Below, piece by piece: positions 23,625 through 35,100 of a stretch of DNA of 64,000 nucleotides. Under the pieces are notes generated by a model. The model searched no databases and had not been told where the DNA came from. It worked only from the letters and a program-made list of their open reading frames with translations. The translations under genes were made by a program, and so were the position numbers. This DNA comes from Azolla pinnata (taxonomy: Eukaryota; Streptophyta; Polypodiopsida; Salviniales; Salviniaceae): assembly GCA_037176905.1 (NCBI GenBank), contig JBBBWG010007891.1, positions 3,114-67,113 on the forward strand. Direction: 5' to 3'. Position 1 is the stretch's first letter. The number at the start of each line of letters is the position of its first letter.

Positions 23625-26273
23625 CTAGTTAGTTTTGGTCGATCTCGGACAAAGATACCTCGGTTGCAGACTCCAGGGATGTCGGAACTGCCAGATGGCT
23701 CGCCTCAGGCTTCGGTGCTTGTAGACAAGGTGAGCCAGGATGCAGAGCAGTCCCAGCAGAAAGCCCACGGGATAGCCGACCGCGAAGAATCCGAACCAGT
23801 CGATGAAGCCGGTATGCGCCGAGGCAGAAGCCTGGGCAGGGGAGGAGGGCCCCGGCGCAGAAGAAGAGCTGCTGCACGGGGGAAGCTTTGCGAGCGAAGA
23901 AGGCACATCGGTGCACAAGCCGGCGTTGTCCTGGAACGACGAGATGTTGAACGTCTGGATCCACTGGGGCGAGCTCGGGATGCTGCCGCTCAGGCGATTG
24001 CTCGACAGATTGACGAAGGCGAGGGCGGTGAGATCGTTGAAGCTCTGCGGGATCTCGCCTTCCAATGCGTTCTCGCTGAGGTCGAGCGCCTCGAGTTTCG
24101 TGAGCCCGCCGAGCTCGCTCGGGATCGAGCCGTTCAGACGATTCCCCGACAGGTTCAGGAACCGGAGCTGGCCGAGATCGCCGAGCTCGGGCGGGATGGG
24201 GCCCTCGAGGCGGTTGTCGGAGAGGTCGAGATCGGTGAGGAGCTCGAGGTGGCTGTAGGCCTGGCTCTCCGCCTTGAGCGTGACCGCGAGGTCGTCGGTG
24301 ATGTAATCCTCGTGCTCCACGATCGCGACGGCGCTCGATCCCTGGTCGGGGTGGATCATGCCCTGCAATTCGCCGAGGCTCGCCGGAATCGCGCCCGAGA
24401 GGCGATTCCCCGAGAGGATGAGGACCTGGAGCTGGCGCAGGCTCGGCGCGAGCGAGCGCGGGATGCTGCCGTCGAGGCCGCAGGAGCCGAGATCGAGCGC
24501 GAGGAGCCCCGCGAGAGATCCGACGAAGCCTGGGACGGGGCCCCCGATCGGGTTCCCGTTGAGGTTGAAGATGATGAGGCTGGAGAGGTTGGAGAGCGAC
24601 GAAGGCAGAGGCCCCGCGAGAGAATTGTGGCTCAGATCCAGCGTCTGGAGCTGGCTCAGGCGCGAGAGCGTTTCGGGAACCGCGCCCGTGAGCCGGTTTC
24701 CGTCGAGCCTCAGGAACTCGAGGTTGGGGTGCGAGACGAAGAGGGCGCCCGGGATTCGCCCCGAGATCCGATTCGACGTCAGCTTGAGGAACTTGAGCGT
24801 CGAATTGCCGATGCTCCTGCCTCCGCCAGCATCATCAGCATCGCCGATCGCGGTGAAGTTGTTGGCGGACAAGTCGAGCCTCGCGATCGACGGGAGGCCG
24901 AGGAGGAAGGAGGGGACCGCTTGCGGAGCTAGCAGGTTCGTGTCGAGGTCCAAGTTGGCGAGCGACTGCAGATGCTGCATCGACGCAGGGACGACGCCGC
25001 CGAGCCTGTTCTCGGAGAGGTCGAGGAACTGGAGCGCGGCGAGCCGCGCGAAGACGTCGGGGATGGGCCCGTGCAGCGAGTTCCCCGCGAAGCTCAGCGT
25101 GGTGAGGTTGGTGAGGTTCGCGATGAAGCACGGGAGCGTTCCCGAGATGCCGCCGTTGTAGGACACATCGAGCGAGGTGAGAGATGCAGGCGGCGACGGG
25201 CCCGAGGCGCACGAGAGTCTGCTGTCGAACTTGTTGCCCGAGAGATCGAGCGAATCGGTCGCCATCCCCCACGCCCAGTCGGGTATCGCTCCCTCGAACT
25301 CGTTCCCCGCGAGCGTGAACGTGGAGAGGTTGGTGAGGCGCCGGAGCCACGCGGGGAACGCGCCGCGGAAGCCGCAGAAGCTGATGTCGAGAGTCTGGAT
25401 ACCGACGAACGACGGGTTCCAGCCGTCCGCGGGCAACGAGGCGAGCCCCTCGTTGGACGACAGGTCGAGCGTCTCGAGCCTCGACAGGCTGCCGATCGAC
25501 GCGGGCACGGCCCCCGTCAGGTTGTTGGTCCCCAGGCGCAGAGCGGTGAGGCTGGCGCAGCTCCCCGCGAGCTCCGAGATCGCGCCCAGGATCGAGTTGT
25601 AGCCGAGGTCGAGGTACGCGAGGCGAGGCAGGCCCCAGAGCTCATCGGGGATCGGGCCCGACAGAACGTGGGCGCTGTCGTTCCGGTGCAGATACGACTG
25701 CGCCTGGAAGCTGAGGTCGAGGTACGAGAGCGCGACGAGGCCGCCGATCTCGCGGGGCACGATGCCGTGGAAGAGGTGGCAGCTGAGATCGAGGACCGAC
25801 AGCGTGCTGGAGACGTTGGCGAGGGCGCGCAGAGCGTCCGCGGTCAAGCTGCCTCGGAGCGCATTTTCTTGCTGGTTCCGCTCCAGAACGGCTGCGTCCG
25901 TGGGATCGTAACCGTTGCAGTTGCTGAGCTCGATTCCGATCACGAGGCCTCTGTTGTTATCGCCGTCGCCGCATCGCACGCCTCTCCAGCTGCAGCAGTC
26001 TGCCGCGGCCACGAGGTTCCACGACGAGAGCCAGGTCCCCGAGGGATCGTCTTCGATCGCGAGGCGCTTGAACTCGAGGAGCGCCGACGCGTGCTCGGGC
26101 TTGCAGACGACCGCGGGCACCGCTTCTTCTTCTTCTGCTGCTTCCGACGACGACGAAGAAGAAGAAGCCCCGACCCGCGAAGAGGAGCCCAACAACACCA
26201 CCATGTAAACAACCAGAAGAAGAAGGAGATGATGATGATGATGAATCAATTGGTCCACTCTGGTAGTAGCCAT
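23625..26273 (-). CDS. Leucine-rich-repeat receptor-like protein (no kinase)
   Basis: Predicted cell-surface receptor-like protein (RLP class) that would bind an extracellular ligand and signal through a partner kinase. Single exon, 882 residues from the first ATG of the frame. Seen in order: signal peptide with LLLLLVVYMVVLLG (about 16-30); a Ser/Glu-rich spacer; an LRRNT_2 cap with ALLEFKR and CCSWRGVRC (93-101); some 25 plant-type repeats of the LxxLxLxxNxLxGxIP form; a non-LRR island with EHEDYITDDLAVTLK shortly before the last four repeats, where RLPs usually carry one; a membrane span (about 823-850, FFAVGYPVGFLLGLLCILAH); and a basic 30-residue cytosolic tail with no kinase. The gene is much more GC-rich than its surroundings. 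That creates long antisense shadow frames on the + strand. Confidence 0.95.
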   Translation of the reverse strand: MATTRVDQLIHHHHHLLLLLVVYMVVLLGSSSRVGASSSSSSSEAAEEEEAVPAVVCKPEHASALLEFKRLAIEDDPSGTWLSSWNLVAAADCCSWRGVRCGDGDNNRGLVIGIELSNCNGYDPTDAAVLERNQQENALRGSLTADALRALANVSSTLSVLDLSCHLFHGIVPREIGGLVALSYLDLSFQAQSYLHRNDSAHVLSGPIPDELWGLPRLAYLDLGYNSILGAISELAGSCASLTALRLGTNNLTGAVPASIGSLSRLETLDLSSNEGLASLPADGWNPSFVGIQTLDISFCGFRGAFPAWLRRLTNLSTFTLAGNEFEGAIPDWAWGMATDSLDLSGNKFDSRLSCASGPSPPASLTSLDVSYNGGISGTLPCFIANLTNLTTLSFAGNSLHGPIPDVFARLAALQFLDLSENRLGGVVPASMQHLQSLANLDLDTNLLAPQAVPSFLLGLPSIARLDLSANNFTAIGDADDAGGGRSIGNSTLKFLKLTSNRISGRIPGALFVSHPNLEFLRLDGNRLTGAVPETLSRLSQLQTLDLSHNSLAGPLPSSLSNLSSLIIFNLNGNPIGGPVPGFVGSLAGLLALDLGSCGLDGSIPRSLAPSLRQLQVLILSGNRLSGAIPASLGELQGMIHPDQGSSAVAIVEHEDYITDDLAVTLKAESQAYSHLELLTDLDLSDNRLEGPIPPELGDLGQLRFLNLSGNRLNGSIPSELGGLTKLEALDLSENALEGEIPQSFNDLTALAFVNLSSNRLSGSIPSSPQWIQTFNISSFQDNAGLCTDVPSSLAKLPPCSSSSSAPGPSSPAQASASAHTGFIDWFGFFAVGYPVGFLLGLLCILAHLVYKHRSLRRAIWQFRHPWSLQPRYLCPRSTKTN

Positions 26274-26354
26274 GAGTGTATATATCAAAACTATGTCTTG
26301 TCCTCTATTTCAACTATGTCCCAGCTGCTCCCCTGCTTCATTCAGATGCAGGAA

Positions 26355-26403
26355 GAGAAGAAGAAGAAGAAGAAGAAGAAGAAGAAGAAGAAGAAGAAGA
26401 AGC
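26355..26403. repeat. (GAA)n microsatellite upstream of the LRR gene
   Basis: About 16 GAA triplets, 80-130 bases upstream of the LRR start codon. On the transcribed strand this is a CTT tract, the kind of pyrimidine-rich leader seen upstream of several genes here. Confidence 0.9.
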
Positions 26404-28138
26404 CATGACAGAAGAAGGAACCCATCTGCCTGCCTGTGTTGAGCTTTATCCTCACAGCTCTATCTGCCTGAGGGCTTGCTACCCCCTCTCACTTCTTTCT
26501 GTGTCTGCCTATCTGTGATGCTATAGACTGGCAATTTGGACACTAACAATTCCTCTGATTTTTATACATGCTAAGTACTTGTCTTGTGCCCCCCTATTGC
26601 TGACTAGGGATCACCAGAAATCCTGTCAAGGATGATTCAAAACCCTAAGCAGTTGGGGAAGGGGGAGAGAGAGGCCTTGCAGATCGGGATCATCATCATT
26701 GTATCACCTACCTTTGACTACAGCTGATGAATTCCAACACAGTCTGCACTCTCTCAGGCACATCCAAAGTGAACCCCTCAAAAGACTTGACCGGCTGATG
26801 AATTGAAGGTGATTCTCTCTGATATGTTTACAGACTATTCCCTGCCGGTCCTCCAAAACAGGTACCCTTTTTCTTCAAGCTTTATCACCAACTTTTCTTT
26901 CAATCTTATGCAGCAAAGTCTTTGCTGAAAGTTGGTTGGATTTTGACCCCTCTATTGACCACCCTCACGACCATAAGTTTGATGATAAGAAGCAAAAAGC
27001 AAAGAAGGATTGATTATTGGGGGCATGGTCCACTTCTTTCGGTCGACTGCATGTGACGAACAGGAAGCTTGGATTCATGTGCTTGATGCATCAGCTTCAT
27101 ATATATTAATGAGTGGCAATAGATTTTTCTCATGTGTCTGAAATCCTAATGTTTGATTCGAGTTTTGTTAAAGTAAGGGCCAGCAGCAAGAATGGCAGCT
27201 TTAAGGAGAAGGTGAAAGAAAACTTTGTTAGCATACCCAAGAATAAAGAAATCGTCGGATGTTTCAAATCTGTGAATTTTTCGGCAGATGATGAATCCGA
27301 GTTTCCAATCATGGGCGATATATATTATGGGTACATCAACGTAAGCAAACAAGATATTATGGGTACATCAATGTAAGCAAGCCATTGCAAAGAGTATAAT
27401 GAATGGAATTCTCGAGTGGAATGGATCCCATTACTGATGAACAGTTGGGTCTTTTCCAATCTTTTCGGCAAGTCAAGAAGCCATATCCTCTGTGCTAAGT
27501 CCTGGGTCTTGCCAACAGAATATGCTCCGTTGGACACGAGGAGTGAAAACAACTTTTGACGTAGATTGTGGGGGAAATCTCAGGCAGTAAAAAATGTGTT
27601 ATTTTAGGTGGTGGTTGCATCATCACTACCTCGTTGTCGGAAGACGATTCCAATTCTCTTATACAGCCAATACAAGAACTCATGAACATTTTCTGCAGGA
27701 TCGCCATCCAGCCAATAGATAAAAAGAAGTATAACAACACTATATCTTTTTCCATTGCTAACACTTCCTTACATGTACGTATGTTAGTCCCAAATAATCA
27801 AAACTCAAGCTTGGGAATGTTAATCCGTGTTCTTCGTAGGTCTAGATGATAAACATTCCTGTTCTTTGATAAAGGAACCCATTTGTTTCACCTGATTAAC
27901 ATTAGTGTGATTATGCTTCTACGAATACATTTGCCATTTCCAGGTCGACGAGTAAATCCGGTTACAACATGCCTGGTTGATGCAACCAATAGTGTTGAAG
28001 AGGATGTTTATCAACAGATTCATGTAGAGTACCACCATGATTTGGTTTGGCTTTTCTCTTTTTGGCAAAGTATATCAACACAATTAGTTCTTTTTCTTCT
28101 TTTGGCAAAGTTGAGCGCGAGAAGAAAACCAACCTCTT
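26404..28138. other. Intergenic, no supported gene
   Basis: A + strand open frame at 27113-27376 has a protein-like composition (KNGSFKEKVKENFVSIPKNK) but no homologue I recognise and no clear partner exon. A roughly 30-bp block containing ATTATGGGTACATCAA is duplicated at 27324-27374. Nothing else is evident. Confidence 0.4.
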
Positions 28139-31100
28139 TTAACATTGTGAATTTGGAGGTTTGAACATTCCAAACCCTCTGCCTCTTCTTTCCATCCTGC
28201 CATTCCAAATCAAAACAAATAAATTCCTGTCTTTTTCTGGTGGCAGCTAGCTACAAGTCACAAGACCTGAGAGAAAATCAAACAACCATATCCAAGGCAA
28301 AGACATGCTTATCACGTGTAATGAATTCTAATACCACAACAAAACACACATTCATGGCGACAATTGGGAAGACAAACAAATGCAGAGAAGATTCGCTCAT
28401 CTATTTATATGTGAGCTTCACTCACGTACGATGGGGCAAGTCTTCCGAGGTTGCATGCAAATATATGTTTTGATGTCGTAATGTCGATGACTTGGCCACT
28501 GATATCTATAGTATACGATTTTCCCCGTGTACTTGGAAGACCCCTGCCACAAAGAACAAATAGATCCTCCTCATGAAGCTCCCTGCCATTGACAAAGATG
28601 TTCGTGTCACCACCCCCACAATCTCTAGCAAGAGGGAAGTTGAGCTCTTCGATAAACGGCTGAAAGAAAAGAGAAATCGTTGAGACACAAATGGAAAAAG
28701 TTCTATTGGATTTTTGCATCAAAGAAGACAAAATTGAGCAATGTTTATGTGGGGGGTGTAAAGCTCTAACCGGGATGATTCCCTTACATGGGCCGCCAAT
28801 CACACCCCAAAATCCAGCTCTATAGTCGTACCTGTCAAAAAAGCTCTATGTTACAACTGTATCACCCTGATCACATGGCCAAATCCACTCTCTCGAATTC
28901 ATTCCTTCATGCATCCAAAGCTAGTAGCCTCATATCAACACACTTTCAATGTAATATGCTTTCGAATTCATTCCTTAATGCATTCTAATCCTGTAAACCT
29001 CATGCTCAATGCACTTCAATGTGGCATGCATTCGAAGCCTCATATCAAGAAAGGCACGCAAAAGAAAAGTAAGATCTCTTCTGATCAGAGGTAAACGAAA
29101 GTGTAGCCAAAAACAATACCAACCAATAAGTACCAGGATGAATCAGTCCGGCTTGTGCCTCCACTGTTTTCAACACAGGGTCAGGTATAATGTGCCCATT
29201 TACTACCACACTCTGCTCCCCATTGCTCTCTGGTGTTTTCCCTTTTTTGCCCAACTCCCTGATACCTTTTCTTAGCAATCTTGCGAGGTCCCTGGACCCC
29301 TTACCGAAAGAGGTCATTTCAGTGTTCAGAGTGTTCTTTATCTTACAATGCCGGCCCATGTCCTGCTTGTTCACATCGAACATCGAATCATATGAAAGAT
29401 GCCGAAACAATGGTGATCCCGGAGCCGGTGAGCATGTTGACGGATCTTTCTTGCCCCCTCGATCTTGCAGGGCAGAAGAAATACTTGGGCCTTCGTTGGA
29501 CTTGACATGAGAAGGGTCATTCAAGAAATGCTCGATGAGAGGAGAGCCAGGTGGGATCCCCCATGGTTTCTCTGTTCCTTGATTCACTGCCGAATCTCTC
29601 CATGGTTTTGCTGTAGCGTAAGAACCACCATGGATTCCTCGAATTTCACTGAGATGTGTATTGAGACTGTCTTCTGCAGATCCTTTGTGATGAGAAACCC
29701 CGGTTCGGGCCAATGTAAACGAGCTTGAACTCGATTGCGAACCTGAAACTCTCTCCTTTTCATCATAATTTGCTACATCACGTGAACCATGACTGGCAAA
29801 GCTCCTGGATGGAATGGACCTACTACAACCAGTAGAGTTGAAAGAGGTAGAGAAGACATAAGCTTCTTTGATGGCCCCATATGCATCTCTTTGCATAACA
29901 TCACCACCAAATTCATGAAGATCCGAATGCCCACCGAAAGCTCGACGACCTTCTAATCTTGTACCAATAGTTTCGGGCCTTAGCTCACCTTTCGATTCAC
30001 TGCTTCCATGAGAACCCACAAGAATCTCATTGCTAGCTCCATCTAGTGTCTTATGAGAGCAAGAGTAGATTTTGTCAGTTTGATAAGGATAAGAAGCCGC
30101 AGCACGTCCATTTCGAAGCAACGCTTCATCACACCCATGCGTCTTGGATGTTCGTTGTGAATAGTAGATAGCATGAGCCGCTGGTAATTGCTCGTGTAGT
30201 TTACGTACCATTCTATTTGTTGATGGCGGATGCATATTATGTCCAACCACACTGAATCTTGATGTTTTCTGACAAGCACTGCATTTGAGCTTTTGCAAGC
30301 TATTCAACACATGGAGGTCTGTAGGAACTTGAAGAATTTTACAGCAGCTTTGGCAAAGAACATAGGGACAAGCACCAGCACGAGGAAAAGGCGGATGCAT
30401 ACTCTCTTTTATTTGGAAAAGGGTCGAGTTTCCCATTTGTATATAGTGATCTTTCTGTTGGTTTTGGTTGAGTGAAATGTCATTCCAATATCGATGATGA
30501 TCATGAGCCATTGATGGTACTTGAGGGATCTTTTTGTGTTGCATAAAGGAACCAATATCAGTTTGATGTGAAGTTGCGGATGGCATCATACAACCATTTT
30601 GGTGCACTGAATGAGATATTTCACATGGAATGCTTGAAGAATTGAGATGATCTTGCTCATAGGAAATCTCCTTGAGAGTAGTCGAGGTTTTGAGCTTTTC
30701 ATAGCTCTGTTCTTGCTTCTCAATTGAACTCAGAGAATGTACCTGATGACTAAATGTCCTACATATGAAGCGTCTGTCTCCATTCTTTAATGAGCTGCAG
30801 TAGGTCATGTTGCCTCCTTGGCAACTAGAGACACAGCCCTGATGATTTTGAGATACTCTTAGGGGAGTCTTGTGATAATAAGGGATGCCCTGATCAATAC
30901 ACAAATCTATACTAGTATTGCAGCTACCACTAAATTGGGGAAGATTCTTCTCGCAGTTATCTCGAAGTTCAGGGATGAGCTTCACATCCATATCATTCCT
31001 CTGATTACCACAAGTCTCGTTATCACCAGTCTCTGAATTGGAAGATTTTTCATTCCTTGATACAGTTGAGCTGCTGCTCAAGTAAATACCATTCTTCTTG

Positions 31101-32046
31101 CTAACATCTGCATCAAAAGATGGGCACACACTCTCAGATGAATCAATCCTAAAGCTCAGCTCAGTAACATTACTGGAGCATTGAGAGTTAGATACATTGT
31201 CCTGATCATTGTGAGGACTATCAGATTCAAGTTTGATCAGTTTGCACCAAGTGTTTATTCCTTGATTTGGAAGAGACTGGGATGCATTGCTCGATTGGCT
31301 GAACCAGAGCTTTTCACCCCGCTTTGTAACTTGATTGAAGTTTCCATCTTCACCATAATCATCCACTTGAGGATCAATCATATAAAGAGGATCGTGTGCC
31401 AGTCTAGGGTTTCCATTCAAGGGATCAGCTTCAGGCATATCTATGTTCTCAGCCGAAGACCACAATGGAGAAAAAACATCGGTCTCCGATCCTGCAAACG
31501 AACATGAGCCAGTACTAGAAAAACGTCTGCGAAGATGACTTTTATCTGAGCTTTCTGTACTCACTGTGTAAGAATCAGAGGAACTTTGCCATGGAATGCC
31601 TTCTCCCAATGTATTCTTATCATCTATTGCGCACAAACCAGCCCCAATAATGCTTCTTCCAGATGCTTTGCTTTCATTTGCTCCACTGAAAGAAGCATCC
31701 GTTGTGTTCTCTGGCTCAAATCTGGCATCGGGTGCACTGACATTGCTAAGGCAGATGCCAAATCCATGTACTCTGCTATCTAAGGAGGTCATATTGGCTT
31801 GAATTGGTCTATGTCTAGCTGCGAGATGAAAGCAAATAGAGCTAGTTACAACAAAGGAGACAGATAAAGCAATGAATCTTCTTCTTCTTCTTCTTCTTCT
31901 TTGTACATACCTAAGAGGAGTGTAAAACAAGAAGGGCACTTGTATACTGGTGTTGAAGGCTCGCTGTGGAGGGCAGCGCATTTTGGGCAATGAGTTTTTC
32001 TTGCTCGGGAAGGAGGAAGAGGGATCGCTGCAGTGTTTGCTGTCAT
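28139..32046 (-). CDS. EDR4-like zinc-ribbon protein (DUF3133 type)
   Basis: Exons in coding order: 32046-31911, 31818-29124, 28831-28771, 28659-28430, 28196-28139. All are GT-AG and in phase, giving 1059 residues. The N-terminal ribbon has CPKC (20-23) and CPSC (37-40), like the start of Arabidopsis EDR4. A long Ser-rich, probably disordered, middle follows. At about 525-566 lies the plant zinc_ribbon_12 domain: PYVLCQSCCKILQVP then LKCSACQ. The C-terminal 140 residues hold a block I know from uncharacterised land-plant proteins: PGTYWYDYRAGFWGVIGGPC, then NIFVNGRELHEEDL, RGLPSTRGKSYTIDISG and RGRGFGMFKPP. In Arabidopsis EDR4 modulates defence and traffics with clathrin and EDR1; a similar role here is inference. 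The pyrimidine-rich (CTT)n at 31879-31901 sits in intron 1. Confidence 0.85.
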
Positions 32047-32099
32047 ATCAACTCTTTGCTGTTCCACCTCCTTCAAAAAACCACAGGCAAAAAAACTAA

Positions 32100-33420
32100 G
32101 GGAATGGTTTTAACTGCGAGAACTGATGAAGATGAAGATGCGGATCAAGATGAAGATTGCACAAATGAAGGTGAAGATGCAGATGAAGATGAGTATGTTA
32201 CCGATGATCATGTTACTGCCATAACAGACACTGAAACAAGCTTCATCATGATTATACCAGCATCCTCATCATCAATCAGAGCCATACTCTGCCAGCAATA
32301 CAGACATACAAGAAGACCTTGCGGCTATGTGTGCTAAGCAAATGCAGAAGACCAAAAAACTGAGCATTCACAGTGATATCAATCAATGAATTCAGTAGAA
32401 AAGAATGCCAAAAGAAACTGGGCGTTTAGAGATATGGAAAAGATTGTCAAGTCTTTTCCCAAAAGAATGTCCCCTCCCCCCAAAGAAAAAAACAGGAGAA
32501 AGAAATGCACGAGAAAACAGAGCATTTAGAGAAATGTCAGAAAAAAACACAGCCATCTCAGAGCTGCAAGATGAGCAGAGCATTTACTGAAATGCAGAAA
32601 CAAAAGGGGCAGCTGAGGATGTACTGAGGAATGGAGATAAGAACGGCAGAGTAAGTATAGAAATGCAGTGAAGTCTGAGACAGGGCATTGGACGCATGGG
32701 AACCGTTTCTGCCTAACCTGCATCATTCTGAAGGAAAATTTGCATGCAATGCTGCTTACAGGCTACAGGAAGCTTCAATTCAAATCAGCTTGAAAAATGA
32801 GAATCAGGCTAGAACCAGGAACATACCCAAGAAGAGCAAAATCTAGCAGAAAGATAGGTAATTCGTTATCAGATTGTCTTCAGCATAAAGCAAAGATGGG
32901 CGTCATTGTTGATGTTTTTCTTTCCTCTTCCATCTCCACCTTCTCCTGCATTCCTCCTGCAATCCTCCTGCACTCCTCCTGCTTCCTCTTCCTCTTCCTC
33001 TTCTTCCTTCTTCTTCTTCTTCTTCTTCTACCTCTTCTTCTTCCTCTTTAAGCTTCAATCGATTGCCAGTGATGGAAATATGGACTTGCTTTTTGGGTCT
33101 TTAAAACTTTGGGCTTCTTTCCAGCAATGAAGATTGTTATGGGTTGTTTTCATCTGGATTTGCGTGCTCCCCCCTTTCCTTGCATTCTGGAATTTTTGGC
33201 TGAATTTGGGCTTTTTGTGCAAAACAGAGAGGGAAGCAAAAAAAACCAAAACACCAAAAAAACCAAAAAAAAAAAAGTGAAAGGAAAGAGAAAGCGTTGG
33301 AAGAGGAAAAGAGGAATGATTTTCTGACACAATGCAACCCCAAAAACAGATAAAAGAACAACTCTGTTCTCCTTGGGTAAAAGAACGAGGTTCTCTACTA
33401 CATACTTTGGGTAGAAGCTA
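32100..33420. other. Upstream region of the EDR4-like gene
   Basis: No coding region recognised. It contains GAT-rich sequence (32126-32205), TTC/CCT-rich tracts (32935-33050) and A-tracts (33238-33280). It likely holds the leader and promoter of the - strand gene. Confidence 0.4.
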
Positions 33421-33482
33421 GGTCTAGGGTTTTAGGGTTTAGGGTTTTAGGGTTTGGGGTTTAGGGTTTAGGGTTTAGGGTT
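33421..33482 (-). repeat. Interstitial telomere-type array (TTTAGGG)n
   Basis: About eight AGGGTTT/AGGGTTTT units with small variants. In the direction of the EDR4-like gene (- strand) it reads CCCTAAA, the plant telo-box orientation. It lies about 1.4 kb upstream of that start codon. Confidence 0.93.
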
Positions 33483-33570
33483 CTCCCATCATACAGACAT
33501 GCATGCTTCACTCATCTCCTCCACAAAAGTTCTACATCCCCTGACACTCCATTGGATCACATGCTTCATC

Positions 33571-33573
33571 ACA

Positions 33574-33604
<31 letters not shown>

Positions 33605-33672
33605 TCACCACCATCACCATCATCATCATCACCACCACCATCATCATCACCACCACCACCATCATCATCATC
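33571..33672. repeat. (ATC/ACC)n compound microsatellite
   Basis: About 34 triplets alternating between blocks of CAT/ATC and CAC/ACC. Confidence 0.9.
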
Positions 33673-35100
33673 TAGCCCATGCATCTGCATTGATGGCAAT
33701 CAATCCATGGCCATACAATGCCCCATGATGCAAATGCATGTGTGGAGCAATGCAACAATGCATGCATCCTTTGGTGGTTCGGATCCGTCATCCCATGATC
33801 GCATTCATTGATTGCCCTCGACTGAGCGAAATCACATGATGCCGAGACCGTCGTCGGATCACATGTTCCTCACGAGCATCTATCTCTATGTATGTAGACA
33901 AGGATGAAACACCATTCAAGTCAACGACGGCAAAACATTCTCCTCCTCCTCTTCTTCTTCTTCTTCTTCTTCTTCTTCTTCTTCTTCTTCTTCTGATTGC
34001 GGTCGATCGACGATCGTTTCACAACATGGAACAAAACGATCGGACATTGGATCGAACGAGGTTTTCGGTGGCCCATTGTTTGGGCGGTGGAGAGACGAAT
34101 CGCAGCATATGCAAGTGGTCTTCTTGTCAACGACTCGATCGGGCGAAGTGGGAAAAAAGCTCATGCAATGTTAATAGGTGCATGGATCGTGCGAGGGTAT
34201 ACGTACGGAGGGCTCTCGCATGCAGCGGAAAACCATTTCCCTGCAGTACAAATTAGGACGCTGGTCGATGTTCTCTCGATATATTCCCCGAGCCTGCGGC
34301 TTCCAAATTGTCTTCTTCTTCTTCTTCTTCTTCTTCTTCTTCTAGGGAAGAGTGAACACCAGCTTCTCGACGACCACAACCGCAGGAATGTCTGATGACA
34401 ACGAGGAGCCCTGGAACTGAACCAGCAAGAAAAACATCGGCGATTGGCCACGATGCTCCTCCTTCGTTCCATGCAGACAGGAGCCCTCTTGCCATGCGTT
34501 TCGGATCGCTCGAGATTGACGGGGGACGCGATCGGTGTCTTGGATTCCCTCGGAATCGATCCCCAGCAGGCGCAAGCATCAGGCTGTCATTTCGCGGATT
34601 CTCTTCGAATGATTGTGCGCCGTCGTCGCCACGACGATGGGCGGGCATATTGATCCGATCCTGGCCGCTGATAGCACTACGTAGTGCGTCCGAAAGTTTT
34701 CGGTGCAGCAACAACATTCTGATGACGGCTGCGGATCCTTGTCGAATGTATGCGAATCGAAGTGTGAAACAAAGTGGAATCGTTCGTTTGAATGCTAGTA
34801 TGGTTCGAGTCCAACTGCGTCGGAGTTTTATTTGGAGCCGGTCAGTATCATTAACACGTAAACATTAGGCTTTACTTGGACTCAAACCTAGGACCTTGTA
34901 ATACATAATCTTATAACCTCAACCATTAAGATTACTTATTGTCACATGAGATGACAATGGTTACTTTTTGAAATGTAACAATTATTACATTTGAGAAAAT
35001 TCTAGAACACTCTAGAATCTCAAGGCTAATCTACAAGAACCTTACATAACACAGACATAAACAAAGGCTAGTTTTATCTATGAACAAAGGCTTTTGTGAT
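33673..35100. other. Spacer with TTC repeats and no clear gene
   Basis: (TTC)n tracts at 33937-33993 and 34310-34343. Overlapping frames here are shadows of the repeats or GATC-rich sequence. A tRNA-like SINE fragment lies at 34878-34935. No gene is supported. Confidence 0.4.
34878..34935 (-). mobile_element. Possible tRNA-derived SINE fragment
   Basis: The - strand reads TTAATGGTTGAGG, a degenerate RNA polymerase III A box, about 28 bases before GGTTTGAGTCC, which fits the B-box consensus GGTTCGANTCC. No cloverleaf, target-site duplication or tail was found. It may be a SINE head or a decayed tRNA-like sequence. Confidence 0.4.

Noticed and set aside
24972-26408. 478-codon + strand frame opposite the LRR gene, and further long + strand frames at 23604-25161
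   Set aside because: They are antisense shadows of a GC-rich LRR coding sequence. The - strand frame has a signal peptide, regular repeats and a membrane span; the + strand frames are Arg/Glu-rich nonsense.
33421-33482. Chromosome end or telomere
   Set aside because: The array is short, degenerate and flanked by unique gene-bearing sequence on both sides, so it is interstitial.
34804-34814. tRNA gene suggested by an exact B-box match
   Set aside because: No A box at the right distance, no acceptor-stem pairing and no anticodon arm could be found on that strand.
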